Of a stretch of 60,508 nucleotides of DNA, positions 22,354-30,889 are shown one piece after another. Where the stretch lies: the IMG/VR virus record IMGVR_UViG_3300048836_000838, positions 1 through 60,508 of that record, one strand, 5' to 3'. The position numbers and the translations under genes were made by a program. The notes beneath the pieces are model-generated. The model was not told where the DNA came from. It ran no database searches and saw only the letters and a program-made list of their open reading frames with translations. The number at the start of each line of letters is the position of its first letter. The first letter of the stretch is position 1. The stretch is from a virus.

Positions 22354-23007
22354 ATGCTAAATGTGCATGAGATCTTCCGGTCAATCAGCGGAGAAGTCGG
22401 CGAGATCCCACAAGGGTCTATCGCGTGGTTCATCAGATTCCAGGGATGTAATCTCCGGTGCAGCTGGTGTGACACAGAACGGGCGCAGGAAATCAATATG
22501 CCCGGACATGAAATGGGGCTGACAACTGCGGGCATTGTTGCAAACAGCATCCCCGCAAACAGCAACGTGATCCTGACAGGTGGGGAGCCATACTGCCAGC
22601 CAGTTGACGAGTTGCGAGACCTCATCAAATTCCTTCACGCCAAGAACTGCCGTGTCCAGATTGAGACGAACGGTTCGTATCCTCCTGTTCTTGATGTAGA
22701 CCATGTTATGGATTACAAAACACCTTCTTCTGGTATGACGGCGCTCATGATGGACGCCACGGTGTTTGAATCCCTCCCGCCAGGCAGCTGGGTGAAGATG
22801 GTTGTCAAAACACTGGCTGATATCGAGGCCGCAACTCGTGTAGCAAGTCACCTTGTCCGAGAAGGGGCGCAGGCGCGAATCGCCTTTTCCGCTGAAAGCG
22901 GTGAGATGATATCTGAGGTGATCGATTTCATCAACGGCGTAGCTCCTGAGCTCCTGCCGCACATCGTTTTCAACGTCCAGCTACACAAAAAGCTGGATCT
23001 TGCTTAA
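22354..23007 (+). CDS. queE: QueE, 7-carboxy-7-deazaguanine synthase
   Basis: A 217-residue radical SAM enzyme with the cluster motif Cys32-x3-Cys36-x2-Cys39 (GCNLRCSWCD), a Gly-Gly-Glu-Pro at about 75 that binds SAM, and Ile-Glu-Thr-Asn-Gly near 110. It rearranges carboxytetrahydropterin to 7-carboxy-7-deazaguanine. It starts one base after the queD stop, so the two are translated together. Length and motif order match bacterial QueE. Confidence 0.93.
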   Translation: MLNVHEIFRSISGEVGEIPQGSIAWFIRFQGCNLRCSWCDTERAQEINMPGHEMGLTTAGIVANSIPANSNVILTGGEPYCQPVDELRDLIKFLHAKNCRVQIETNGSYPPVLDVDHVMDYKTPSSGMTALMMDATVFESLPPGSWVKMVVKTLADIEAATRVASHLVREGAQARIAFSAESGEMISEVIDFINGVAPELLPHIVFNVQLHKKLDLA

Positions 23008-23045
23008 CTCCATCGAAGAAACTCGAAACCCGCGTATAACTTCAC

Positions 23046-23414
23046 ATGAGCAACGCAAGTAAGGTTTTCGTAAACGATGTTCCAGAGGAAGAGCGCCCGC
23101 AGGTGCTCCTGGGGTCAATCTTGTCCTGCTTCACCTCATCCCTCATGTACTGGAGTACAGAGGCACTATTCGATCTTTACAAAGGCGCTTCGGAAATGGT
23201 CATCGAGCACTACCAGTCGCAAGGGCGTAAAACCAAGAAGCTTGAGGAGAAACTCTCCACGGCTCTCCGGTACGCCGGCACAGAACGGACAGCAATCATG
23301 GATGTCATTTACGAAGAGGTTTTACGGTACGAAAACAAAGGGCGTCTAACGGGATTCGGAATGGCGAATCGCTACGGAGACTGGATGCCTGGTAACCCTG
23401 AAAGGAGTATGTGA
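23046..23414 (+). CDS. Hypothetical protein inside the deazaguanine cluster
   Basis: A 122-residue, mainly helical protein with no recognised family. It has a Glu-Glu-Arg-Pro near residue 15, a hydrophobic-aromatic helix (LTSSLMYWSTEALFDLY) and a basic helix (SQGRKTKKLEEKL). Its stop overlaps the next gene's ATG, tying it to the acidic-linker protein that follows. Position between queE and queC makes a role in modification, or an unrelated passenger, equally possible. The 38-nt gap before it has no strong ribosome site. Confidence 0.6.
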   Translation: MSNASKVFVNDVPEEERPQVLLGSILSCFTSSLMYWSTEALFDLYKGASEMVIEHYQSQGRKTKKLEEKLSTALRYAGTERTAIMDVIYEEVLRYENKGRLTGFGMANRYGDWMPGNPERSM

Positions 23415-24097
23415 TGGCTAAGAAAGAAGCAGCCGCCCCTGTTCGTCTCAAGAAGAGCGATCTCGTCAAGGTCGGCGAAGAAATGAATGAAATTCTGGCA
23501 TGTGATCCGCCCATCAACACGTCGTTGACCGCAACCCTTCTCGAGAAAGAGATCGTGGAATCGGCGGCCCTCGTTGATCCTGCTGACCCGTTCACCGAAA
23601 GCACCTGGAAGATCCTGGGCCAGCTGGCAAACGTCTTCCCCGGCGCTACTACGCTGGAAGACGACGGTGCGGATCTGGATCCTGAAGAGTATGATGAAGT
23701 TGGTGGTGAAGAAGAAGAAGAAGCACCTGTCATCGAAGATCCCGAACCGCCCGTACAGTCCGCAAAGAAAGAAAAGCCGGCTCCTGCTGCCAAGAAAGAA
23801 GCAACAGAGTCCAAGAAGCCGGCAGTCCGCAAGACTCTGTGGGCCCCTGGTACCGAGCTCAAGGTTGTCCTCGCCGGCTCCAAGCTGGCCGCTGCCCTTG
23901 ACATTATGAAGGCCAAGAAGTTCAAGAAGTGCCGTCTTGAAGACTTCGAGTCCCTGGGCTGGAATCTGGCACTGGCGAAGGCGTACATCTGCTACGATAT
24001 CAACAAACTCGGATACGGCAGCCGCTTCCACGAAGACGGGTCTTTCGATCTTATCCTGCCTGATGGATGCTCTATGCCGGCACACAAGGAAAAGTAA
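23414..24097 (+). CDS. Hypothetical protein with acidic/Lys-Ala linker inside the deazaguanine cluster
   Basis: A 227-residue protein in three parts: a charged helical N-terminus (1-75), a long acidic then Lys/Ala/Pro-rich linker (about 95-140, including EEEEE) and a compact C-terminal domain (about 148-227) with LKVVLAGSKLA and WNLALAKAYICYDINKLGYG. The linker looks disordered, as in nucleoid or DNA-binding proteins. GGAG precedes ATG 23414, and the stop touches the queC start. It may bind DNA or tether the modification enzymes, but that is conjecture. Confidence 0.6.
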   Translation: MAKKEAAAPVRLKKSDLVKVGEEMNEILACDPPINTSLTATLLEKEIVESAALVDPADPFTESTWKILGQLANVFPGATTLEDDGADLDPEEYDEVGGEEEEEAPVIEDPEPPVQSAKKEKPAPAAKKEATESKKPAVRKTLWAPGTELKVVLAGSKLAAALDIMKAKKFKKCRLEDFESLGWNLALAKAYICYDINKLGYGSRFHEDGSFDLILPDGCSMPAHKEK

Positions 24098-24778
24098 ATG
24101 ACACCTCACATTGTCATGGGCCTCTCAGGAGGGATGGATTCAACCACCCTCCTGGGCCGGTTCCTCGAAGTTGGTGCTAAGGTCCACTGCGTCCTCTTTT
24201 CATACGGCTCCAAGCACAACGCGTATGAAAACGATGCAGCCGTAAACGTGGTCAAGTATTACCAGGAGCAGGGCTGTCCCGTCACAAGCTCCTACGTTGC
24301 TCTTGAAGGCGTGATGGCCGGGTTCAAGTCCGCGTTGCTCTTAACCGGAGACGCAATCCCGGAAGGCCATTATGCTGAAGAGAGTATGCGAAAAACAGTT
24401 GTTCCTGGTCGCAATCTCATCATGGCTTCTGTGATGGCGGGGCTGGCTGAATCCATAGGAGCTACGCAAGTTGCTCTTGGCGTACACAGCGGTGACCATC
24501 ATATCTACCCTGATTGCCGGCCGGCCTTCGTGGAAGCCGCGAATCAGGCGATCTTGGCGTCATCGGATGGGCGGGTCTCCGTCATTGCACCCTTCATCCA
24601 GGATACCAAAGAAACTATCATCGAGCAGGGTCTGGCTTTCGACATCGCTGTGCCGTACCACTTGACCAGAACCTGCTACAAAAATCAACCAATCAGTTGC
24701 GGCAAGTGCGGAAGCTGCACCGAACGCCTGGAAGCGTTTGAACTGGTTGGAATAGAGGACCCGATTCCCTATGAGTGA
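24098..24778 (+). CDS. queC: QueC, 7-cyano-7-deazaguanine (preQ0) synthase
   Basis: A 226-residue ATP-dependent enzyme. The PP-loop Ser10-Gly-Gly-Met-Asp-Ser, a central Val-Pro-Gly-Arg-Asn (about 104) and the C-terminal zinc motif Cys-Gly-Lys-Cys-Gly-Ser-Cys (about 208-214), with a further Cys just before, are all present. It turns 7-carboxy-7-deazaguanine into preQ0 using ammonia and ATP. No amidotransferase (Gat-QueC) fusion is present, so it should stop at preQ0. It overlaps folE by 8 nt. Confidence 0.93.
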   Translation: MTPHIVMGLSGGMDSTTLLGRFLEVGAKVHCVLFSYGSKHNAYENDAAVNVVKYYQEQGCPVTSSYVALEGVMAGFKSALLLTGDAIPEGHYAEESMRKTVVPGRNLIMASVMAGLAESIGATQVALGVHSGDHHIYPDCRPAFVEAANQAILASSDGRVSVIAPFIQDTKETIIEQGLAFDIAVPYHLTRTCYKNQPISCGKCGSCTERLEAFELVGIEDPIPYE

Positions 24779-25358
24779 ATGCAAAGGCGACAGCCTGCTT
24801 GAAAACACAAATTCGTTTGGAATGGAGCTGCTTCTGAAGGAGCAGCTTCGCTTCATCGGTGAAGATCCTTCACGAGAAGGTCTGATAGACACTCCCAAGC
24901 GGATCGTCAGGAGCTGGGGTGAGCTTTTCTCCGGATACAATAAAGATCCGCGGGACCTGGTCACCGACTTCGCAAGCGACGGGTACGATCAAATGGTGGT
25001 GCTCAAAGATATCGAGCTCTACTCGATGTGTGAGCACCACATGTTGCCTTTCACCGGCAAAGCGCATGTTGCGTACATCCCCAATACCCGCGTCGTCGGC
25101 ATCTCCAAGCTTGCCCGATTGGTCGACATCTTTGCCCGGCGCATGCAGATCCAGGAGCGGATCGGTGAGCAAGTGACCGGCTTCCTGATGGATTACGTCG
25201 GTGCAAAAGGTGCTGCCTGCATCATCGAAGCTTCCCATCTGTGTATGAGGATGCGGGGATGTAGCAAACAAGGCAGCACCATGATCACGTCCTCTCTGAA
25301 AGGGGACTTCATGAACAGCCCGGAAACTCGGATGGAGCTTTTGCACTTCATCAAGTGA
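24771..25358 (+). CDS. folE: FolE, GTP cyclohydrolase I
   Basis: A 195-residue type IA GTP cyclohydrolase. It has Asp-Pro-Ser-Arg-Glu-Gly-Leu-x-Asp-Thr-Pro (about 30-40), the zinc and catalytic Met-Cys-Glu-His-His-Met (about 86-91), the Gly-Ile-Ser-Lys-Leu-Ala-Arg segment and a C-terminal His-Leu-Cys-Met-Arg-Met-Arg-Gly. It opens GTP to dihydroneopterin triphosphate, the first step toward preQ0, and gives the phage a supply independent of host folate regulation. It sits after queC with overlapping ends. Confidence 0.94.
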   Translation: MSECKGDSLLENTNSFGMELLLKEQLRFIGEDPSREGLIDTPKRIVRSWGELFSGYNKDPRDLVTDFASDGYDQMVVLKDIELYSMCEHHMLPFTGKAHVAYIPNTRVVGISKLARLVDIFARRMQIQERIGEQVTGFLMDYVGAKGAACIIEASHLCMRMRGCSKQGSTMITSSLKGDFMNSPETRMELLHFIK

Positions 25359-25363
25359 GCACC

Positions 25364-25798
25364 ATGAGCACAAGCCCAGAGAAGATCTTCGAAGTAATTC
25401 AGACGTGGTGTGCTAATCGATTGAACAGTGTTGACGAGTCCGGCGGCCCATGCCGGGCTCGTTTTCTGGGAAGCGAAGCAGCGGAAGAGATGCTTGAGAT
25501 TTACCAAGCACTGAAAGGGCAGGAAAAGCAAACAGCCCGCGCCTTTATCCAGGGCATCATCACAATGACTAAACTGTTTCCTCCTGAGGAGTACCAGAAG
25601 AATCCGTTTTTCAGTACAATCAAAGGACTCTATATCATCAAGCACCTGCCTGCTGATTCGTATAAATCATTATTCGTGGAACGCTTTCCGGAAGTGGCCT
25701 GCCTCGGCCGGGAATACAAACAGAAACTCAAGGAGAAGAAACGTGGAAGCAAAAGACAACACCTCCAACTTGACCCAGTTGGGATCGGCAAAGACTAA
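25364..25798 (+). CDS. Hypothetical protein between folE and queF
   Basis: A 144-residue helical protein with no family I recognise. Notable stretches are Ser-Glu-Ala-Ala-Glu-Glu-Met-Leu-Glu-Ile-Tyr (about 38-48) and Lys-Asn-Pro-Phe-Phe-Ser-Thr-Ile-Lys-Gly-Leu (about 79-89). It could begin at GTG 25355 or ATG 25364, neither with a clear ribosome site, and is probably coupled to folE. Its last 56 nt overlap queF in another frame, a longer overlap than elsewhere, which supports real, compact operon structure. Confidence 0.6.
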   Translation: MSTSPEKIFEVIQTWCANRLNSVDESGGPCRARFLGSEAAEEMLEIYQALKGQEKQTARAFIQGIITMTKLFPPEEYQKNPFFSTIKGLYIIKHLPADSYKSLFVERFPEVACLGREYKQKLKEKKRGSKRQHLQLDPVGIGKD

Positions 25799-26159
25799 GT
25801 ACGTGTACGATGATCCGACGGCGAGCCTTCTGGAGACTTTCGAAAACAAAGCCCCACACCGCGATTACGTCACGGAATTCGTCTTTAACGAGTTCACCTC
25901 GCTCTGCCCCAAGACCGGCCAGCCGGACTTTGCAACCATCACCGTACAGTATGTCCCCGACAAGCTGTGCATCGAAACCAAGTCCCTGAAACTGTACTTC
26001 CTGTCCTTCAGGCAGCACGGCGCTTTCATGGAAACGATCGTCAACAAGATGCTGGAAGACCTGGTTGCTACTTGTGACCCGCGCCGCATGGCTGTCATCG
26101 GTCGTTTCAATGCACGCGGCGGCACGCTCATCAACGTCCAGGCCAACTACGAAAAATAA
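25743..26159 (+). CDS. queF: QueF, preQ0 reductase
   Basis: A 138-residue unimodular QueF that makes preQ1 from preQ0 with NADPH. The catalytic Cys55 and Asp62 are in Ser-Leu-Cys-Pro-Lys-Thr-Gly-Gln-Pro-Asp. Glu97 is kept but the residue before it is Met, where the well-studied Bacillus enzyme has His (Phe-His-Glu). The NADPH motif reads Glu-Thr-Lys-Ser-Leu-Lys-Leu-Tyr (78-85). The start is GTG 25743, 7 nt after AAGGAG. Retained reductase motifs argue against a QueF-like amidinotransferase. The next gene starts 2 nt later, so preQ1 synthesis is tied to DpdA. Confidence 0.92.
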   Translation: MEAKDNTSNLTQLGSAKTKYVYDDPTASLLETFENKAPHRDYVTEFVFNEFTSLCPKTGQPDFATITVQYVPDKLCIETKSLKLYFLSFRQHGAFMETIVNKMLEDLVATCDPRRMAVIGRFNARGGTLINVQANYEK

Positions 26160-26161
26160 CC

Positions 26162-27214
26162 ATGAAAGAGATTAAACTGTATTTCGCCGGCGCCTGGTGT
26201 GGGTCTTGCTCGATTGAAGAAGCAGACCTGGGCATCACCAACAAGCTGGTGTCCTTCATCTACCCAGATCAACTACGATCCTGGTTTGAGGTTTCGGAAG
26301 GGCGGGAAGGTAACATCATCGTTGACTCCGGGGCGTTTTCCGCCTGGAACAAAGGGAAACCTGTCGACCTCGATGCTTACATCAACTACGCCCTCACCGC
26401 AATCGAGAAAGGGAAGTCCCAAGGCAAGCGAGTACACATCGTTAATCTCGACGTGATACCAGGGAAGGCCGGTCAAACGGCCTCCCTGAATCGGCCTAAG
26501 GACTCCCAGGACTTCGTTCGGGTGAAGGCAATCAAAGACGAGGCAGCCCGGCAAGGGTACCATAATCTGAAACGCATGAAAGAAGCCGGCATCACTCCCA
26601 TCCACGTCTTCCATCAAGGTGAAGACTACAAGTGGATTGAAAGGATGGTGAAACTCACGCCGTACATTGGCATCTCACCGGCGAACGACATGTCCGTAAA
26701 GGAAAAGGCGGCGTGGATTGGTGACGTCTTCAGATACTTATGGGAGAAAGGCATCGAAGTTGATACGCACGGCTTCGCAGTCTGGATGCCATCAGTAATG
26801 AAAGCGTACCCGTGGACATCTTGTGATGCCGCCACCTGGAGGCTTCTGGCTGCCTGGGGATGTATCATGTGGCCTCCGGGCGGTCTTGTGCCTGAGGCAA
26901 TGTGGTTGAAGCCTGCAACCATTTCGGTGTCAATGCAGCAGAAGAAGCCCAAGAAAGGTGAGAAACCTAAATCCGGTTTCTTCACATCGGACGAACTTCA
27001 GATGCCTTGCGCAGGCACTGTGCACCTTTCCCCTGCAATCATGCAACAGATCGAGGCTGCTGGCTTCACTTTCGAAGACCTCCAAACCTGGGAAGGCCGT
27101 GCTCGCATTAACGTGAAATATTTCCTCGGCCTTGAAAAGCATCTCAACGAGTATAAACGTGTGACAGAGTTTAACCCTGCAACCCTCACACTAAAGGATA
27201 CGGAGCTCCAATGA
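26162..27214 (+). CDS. dpdA: DpdA-like 7-deazaguanine DNA transglycosylase
   Basis: A 350-residue protein of the tRNA-guanine transglycosylase fold, matching phage DpdA. It has Val-Asp-Ser-Gly-Ala-Phe-Ser (54-60, first Asp), Val-Asn-Leu-Asp (94-97), His-Gln-Gly-Glu (151-154), Gly-Ile-Ser-Pro-Ala (170-174) and His-Gly-Phe-Ala with Trp-Thr-Ser-Cys-Asp-Ala (218-223), where Asp222 corresponds to the TGT nucleophile. DpdA swaps guanine in DNA for a deazaguanine base. The nearby FolE-QueD-QueE-QueC-QueF set supplies preQ0 and preQ1. No other DpdA, glycosylase or Gat-QueC gene is seen. Substrate preference for preQ1 is inference. Confidence 0.88.
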   Translation: MKEIKLYFAGAWCGSCSIEEADLGITNKLVSFIYPDQLRSWFEVSEGREGNIIVDSGAFSAWNKGKPVDLDAYINYALTAIEKGKSQGKRVHIVNLDVIPGKAGQTASLNRPKDSQDFVRVKAIKDEAARQGYHNLKRMKEAGITPIHVFHQGEDYKWIERMVKLTPYIGISPANDMSVKEKAAWIGDVFRYLWEKGIEVDTHGFAVWMPSVMKAYPWTSCDAATWRLLAAWGCIMWPPGGLVPEAMWLKPATISVSMQQKKPKKGEKPKSGFFTSDELQMPCAGTVHLSPAIMQQIEAAGFTFEDLQTWEGRARINVKYFLGLEKHLNEYKRVTEFNPATLTLKDTELQ

Positions 27215-28233
27215 TCATTAACCGAAAAAAGCTGCTTGAGCACCTGGAGAAGGCGCGTCCGGCACTTGCCTCCAAGCCGATGATAATCCAATCGGACTGT
27301 TTCGTCTTCATGGACGGATGGGTCTTCACCTACAATGATGAAATCAGCATCTCCCGACAAGTGCCTGAGATCGACTTTGAAGGGGCTGTGCCCGCCAATG
27401 AGTTCTATGGATATCTGTCCAGGCTCAAGAAGGATGAAGTGACCATCGAGGTTGACGGCAACCTGCTCCGTATTTCTGCAGGACGCTCAGAGGCAGTGAT
27501 CACATTCGACCCTTCCATCCAACTGCCGCTTGATGAGGTGCTCGAAGAGAAGAAGTGGAAGCCGATCCCCTATGGGATGCTTGAAGGCATGCACCTCAGT
27601 TCGTTCTGTGCTGGAGATGACACACGCAATCCGCTTCTGTGCTGCATTCATGTTGCAAAGGACCGGGTTGAAGCGTGCGACAACACACGGTTTCTGATCC
27701 ACGAGATTGGATCTGAGCTCCCTTGTGATCCTTTTCTCATTCCGTTATCATCCATGCGCCAGTTCCGTGCATTCGATCTCAAGCATATTGCGCGAACAGG
27801 AACAGGCTGGGTACACTTTCGCGATGCTGACAAAGCTACTGTACTTTCGTGCCGCGTATTCAGTGACAACTTCATGGACCTGTCCGTCATCAACCTTGAA
27901 GAGGGGACGGCCAGGGACATCAAATGGCCCGCTTCTCTGGTGGAAGCCCTGGGTCGTGTTGAAGCAATCACATCTCCTGAGAAAGGCGACCTCCCTATGG
28001 TCCAGATCCATGTTGGGGAGAATAAGTGGACACTCACTGGTGGTGGAGATCGCGGCAGCGCAACGGAGGTCTGTAATGTCAGGTACTCCGACGACCCGTT
28101 CACGTTCAACACTGCAATCGAGTTCCTGAAAGAAGCAGCACCGCTCGTTACTTCAAGCCGCATCAGCGGAAAGCTCATTGAAGCCCGTGGTGAGGGATGG
28201 AGACATGTGCTTGCACTGATGGAAGAAGTGTGA
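27211..28233 (+). CDS. DNA polymerase sliding clamp (DnaN-like)
   Basis: A 340-residue three-domain beta-clamp-like protein. The N-terminal motif, the central Cys-Ile-His-Val-Ala-Lys-Asp ... Ala-Cys-Asp-Asn-Thr-Arg-Phe (about 148-164, the Asp-x-x-Arg-Phe of DnaN) and the C-terminal strand pattern are visible. It would encircle DNA and hold the family A polymerase. The start overlaps the DpdA stop (ATGA). A phage clamp together with a clamp-loader ATPase (30890-31804) is more host-independent than most family A polymerase phages. Confidence 0.82.
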   Translation: MIINRKKLLEHLEKARPALASKPMIIQSDCFVFMDGWVFTYNDEISISRQVPEIDFEGAVPANEFYGYLSRLKKDEVTIEVDGNLLRISAGRSEAVITFDPSIQLPLDEVLEEKKWKPIPYGMLEGMHLSSFCAGDDTRNPLLCCIHVAKDRVEACDNTRFLIHEIGSELPCDPFLIPLSSMRQFRAFDLKHIARTGTGWVHFRDADKATVLSCRVFSDNFMDLSVINLEEGTARDIKWPASLVEALGRVEAITSPEKGDLPMVQIHVGENKWTLTGGGDRGSATEVCNVRYSDDPFTFNTAIEFLKEAAPLVTSSRISGKLIEARGEGWRHVLALMEEV

Positions 28234-29489
28234 TGCGTGGTTTCTTCTCGCCGGAACAAATCAAATCGTCCTCTCGCCCTGACGGGAGGACGTACTCATG
28301 TGCCTCCTGCGGGCTCTACCGGCAAGCACTACGCCCCCGCAGAGGCCCGCAAGGCGGTTTCAAAAAGCGCATCCTCAACATCGGCAGCTTTCCAAGCGAA
28401 GCGGACGACCGTGAGGACGCATACTGGAACAGCGGAGGTGGGCGGCTGTTGTCCCGAATGCTTGAGAAGCACGGCATCAGCCTTGAAGATGATTGCCTGA
28501 ACATCAACGCCATCAATTGCTTCCCAGGCGACCAAACAACCAACGATTATCATCTGATGTGCTGCCGCAAGCGCATCCATGCGGCAATCAAAGAGTATCA
28601 GCCACATCTTATTTTGCTACATGGCCCACAGGCATCACGCTCGTTCATCACTGCATACTGGAGCAAATCCTTCGGAACAGCACAGCAGTGGTGGGGGTGG
28701 CGGATCCCGCACCAAGAAACGCAGGCGTGGGTGTGTCCTCTGCCGTCCCCAGGATCTGTGGTCCGTGAGCAGAAGCGACCGGAGCTCAAGAAGACATGGA
28801 CGGACATGATGGCCGCTGCGCTGGAACTGGTTGACACGCCGGTGACGCTCTATAAGAAGGCTGAAGAGTGTATTGAAATTGTGCCAGACAGCAGTATCGA
28901 AGTAGTAATAGAGCGGATGTTGCTCGAGCCGCCGCCCTTACTGTTCTTCGACTATGAAACGACCGGACTGAAACCGCATGGGAAGACCCATCAGATTTAC
29001 TGCGTGGGGGTCTCACCACACCCGGACAAGTCGTATGTCTTCTACATGCCAAAGCGCAAACATGAGCAGGTGCTTTTCAAACGGCTGCTAGTGAGAGAGG
29101 ACATCCTGAAGGGTGCTGCAAACATGAAGTTTGAGCATAACTGGACGATGGAAAAGTGCGGATTTCAACCACGAGGTTGGTACTGGGACACAATGCAAGC
29201 GGCCCACGTCATGGATAATCGCCAGGGGATTACGTCTCTCAAGTTCCAGGCATTTGTGCAGCTGGGAGAAAACTCCTACGACACAATCGTAGAACCATAT
29301 TTGAAAGGGAAGGATCCAAAGAATGCAAATTCGATGAATCGGGTGCTTGAGATGGACGCACTCGGCCTTGATCCTGAGCTTCTGAAATACTGCGCTCTGG
29401 ATGCTCTTTTTGAGCACCGTCTCGGCCTCGTTCAGATGAAACAACTAGGGATGCCAATTCCCGAACAAGGACCTGGATTATGGGAATGA
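28233..29489 (+). CDS. Uracil-DNA glycosylase-like domain fused to 3'-5' exonuclease domain of the polymerase
   Basis: A 418-residue fusion. A small Cys-pair (Cys-Ala-Ser-Cys, about 23-26) precedes a UDG-like domain (about 45-210): Asn-Ile-Gly-Ser-Phe-Pro-Ser-Glu-Ala (about 51-59), Asn-Ile-Asn-Ala-Ile-Asn-Cys-Phe-Pro (about 90-98), Cys-Cys and Leu-Leu-His-Gly-Pro-Gln-Ala. A DEDD exonuclease follows (about 235-400): Phe-Asp-Tyr-Glu-Thr-Thr-Gly (Exo I), Lys-Phe-Glu-His-Asn-Trp (Exo II) and Tyr-Cys-Ala-Leu-Asp-Ala (Exo III). It is the proofreading part of a split Pol I. The pairing with a glycosylase-like domain is unusual. It overlaps the polymerase gene by 10 nt. Confidence 0.8.
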   Translation: MRGFFSPEQIKSSSRPDGRTYSCASCGLYRQALRPRRGPQGGFKKRILNIGSFPSEADDREDAYWNSGGGRLLSRMLEKHGISLEDDCLNINAINCFPGDQTTNDYHLMCCRKRIHAAIKEYQPHLILLHGPQASRSFITAYWSKSFGTAQQWWGWRIPHQETQAWVCPLPSPGSVVREQKRPELKKTWTDMMAAALELVDTPVTLYKKAEECIEIVPDSSIEVVIERMLLEPPPLLFFDYETTGLKPHGKTHQIYCVGVSPHPDKSYVFYMPKRKHEQVLFKRLLVREDILKGAANMKFEHNWTMEKCGFQPRGWYWDTMQAAHVMDNRQGITSLKFQAFVQLGENSYDTIVEPYLKGKDPKNANSMNRVLEMDALGLDPELLKYCALDALFEHRLGLVQMKQLGMPIPEQGPGLWE

Positions 29490-30880
29490 TGCAAGCAACA
29501 CGCCTCGACGCCTACAACCTGATTCATGAAGGTGTCCTCGCCCTGGCAGCGGCGGAACGAGTAGGGATGAGGGTTGACGTCGAGTACTGTGAAAAGAAAA
29601 AAGAGCACCTCACCAGAAAGGTCGAATGGCTGGAAAAGCGCTTCCTTGAAACAGCACTTGCCCAAGAGTGGAAGCGAATCTTTCCAACTGACTTCAATAT
29701 TGGATCGGACACCCAGCTCCGGCACCTGCTGTATGATGTAATGGGTAAGATTCCACCGAAAACCACCGAGAGCGGCTTGGGCGGCACCGATGAGGAAGCA
29801 CTTACCCAGCTTGGTGATTCCTCCTTGCTCTCCCTTATACAAATGAAGAAACTCAGGAAGATCAGAGACACCTACCTGGATGGATTCCTCCGTGAGCAAG
29901 TGGACGGTGTCATCCATCCTTTCTACAACCTACATACAGCTCGCACCTACCGGTCAAGTTGCGAATCACCGAACTTCCAGAACATCCCAAAACGAGATGA
30001 AGAGGCGATGAAGATCTGCCGCCGAGCAATCTACGCACGAAAAGGCCACCAGCTTCTTGAGGTGGACTTCAAGGGCTTGGAAGTCTCTATCGCCGCATGC
30101 TACCACAAAGACCCGACCATGTTTGCGTACCTGACGGACACACGCAACGATATGCACCGGGATGTGGCTATGCAGATCTTCTTCCTGGATGAGTTCAACA
30201 AGGCGCTGCCAGAGCATAAGAAACTACGAAACGCCACCAAGAATGGGTTCATCTTCCCACAGTTCTACGGTGACTACTACAAGAACAATGCACACAGCTT
30301 GGCAGTACAGTGGGGCAAGCTCGGGACGGGTGCATGGAAGAAGGGGCAAGGGATTCCGATGCCTGGCGGCAGTTCTCTTGCAACCCACATGATCGAGCAT
30401 GGCATCAAGTCGTTCACCGCGTTCGAAAAGCATCTCCAGATCATGGAAACAGACTTCTGGGGCAAGCGGTTCCCTGTCTACAATAAGTGGAGAGAGGACT
30501 GGTTTGCTGCTTATCAGAAGAATGGATTCTTCCAGATGCACACTGGGTTTGAGTGCCGCGGTGTGTTCCGGAGAAACGAAGTCATAAACTACCCGGTACA
30601 AGGAGCGGCATTCCACTGCTTGCTCTGGTGCTTCATCCAAATACACAAGCAGTTTACGGAACGTAAAATGCGAACCTGTCTCATTGGCCAGATTCATGAC
30701 GCCTTGATTGTTGACGTACATCCTGACGAACTAAACCAAGTTCTGGAACTGATCCACAAAGTGACTACTGAAGACCTTCCTAATCACTGGAAGTGGATTA
30801 TCGTCCCGCTCGAAGTTGAAGCAGATCTTTGCCCTGTCGACGCGCCGTGGAGTGAGAAACGCGGCATCAAAATACAATAG
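29480..30880 (+). CDS. Family A DNA polymerase, polymerase domain only
   Basis: A 466-residue polymerase. Motif A reads Leu-Leu-Glu-Val-Asp-Phe-Lys-Gly-Leu-Glu (about 190, replacing DYSQIE). Motif B is Arg-Asn-Ala-Thr-Lys-Asn-Gly-Phe-Ile-Phe-Pro-Gln-Phe-Tyr-Gly (about 250-264), with Phe at the sugar-selection position. Motif C is Gln-Ile-His-Asp-Ala (about 413-417). The palm-thumb-fingers unit copies DNA, and proofreading is in the preceding gene, so it is a split polymerase. ATG 29480 overlaps the exonuclease stop, with further ATGs at 29486 and 29489 as alternatives. It is served by the clamp and loader around it. Confidence 0.9.
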   Translation: MGMMQATRLDAYNLIHEGVLALAAAERVGMRVDVEYCEKKKEHLTRKVEWLEKRFLETALAQEWKRIFPTDFNIGSDTQLRHLLYDVMGKIPPKTTESGLGGTDEEALTQLGDSSLLSLIQMKKLRKIRDTYLDGFLREQVDGVIHPFYNLHTARTYRSSCESPNFQNIPKRDEEAMKICRRAIYARKGHQLLEVDFKGLEVSIAACYHKDPTMFAYLTDTRNDMHRDVAMQIFFLDEFNKALPEHKKLRNATKNGFIFPQFYGDYYKNNAHSLAVQWGKLGTGAWKKGQGIPMPGGSSLATHMIEHGIKSFTAFEKHLQIMETDFWGKRFPVYNKWREDWFAAYQKNGFFQMHTGFECRGVFRRNEVINYPVQGAAFHCLLWCFIQIHKQFTERKMRTCLIGQIHDALIVDVHPDELNQVLELIHKVTTEDLPNHWKWIIVPLEVEADLCPVDAPWSEKRGIKIQ

Positions 30881-30889
30881 GAGAGATAC

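Noticed and set aside
25743-26159. QueF-like amidinotransferase that would make archaeosine
   Set aside because: The protein keeps the reductase NADPH-binding motif (nearly) and Cys55/Asp62/Glu97, which the amidinotransferase-type enzymes do not share as a set.
28329-28607. Antisense frames over the UDG-like domain
   Set aside because: They overlap a strongly supported gene, have no start signals and no recognisable content.
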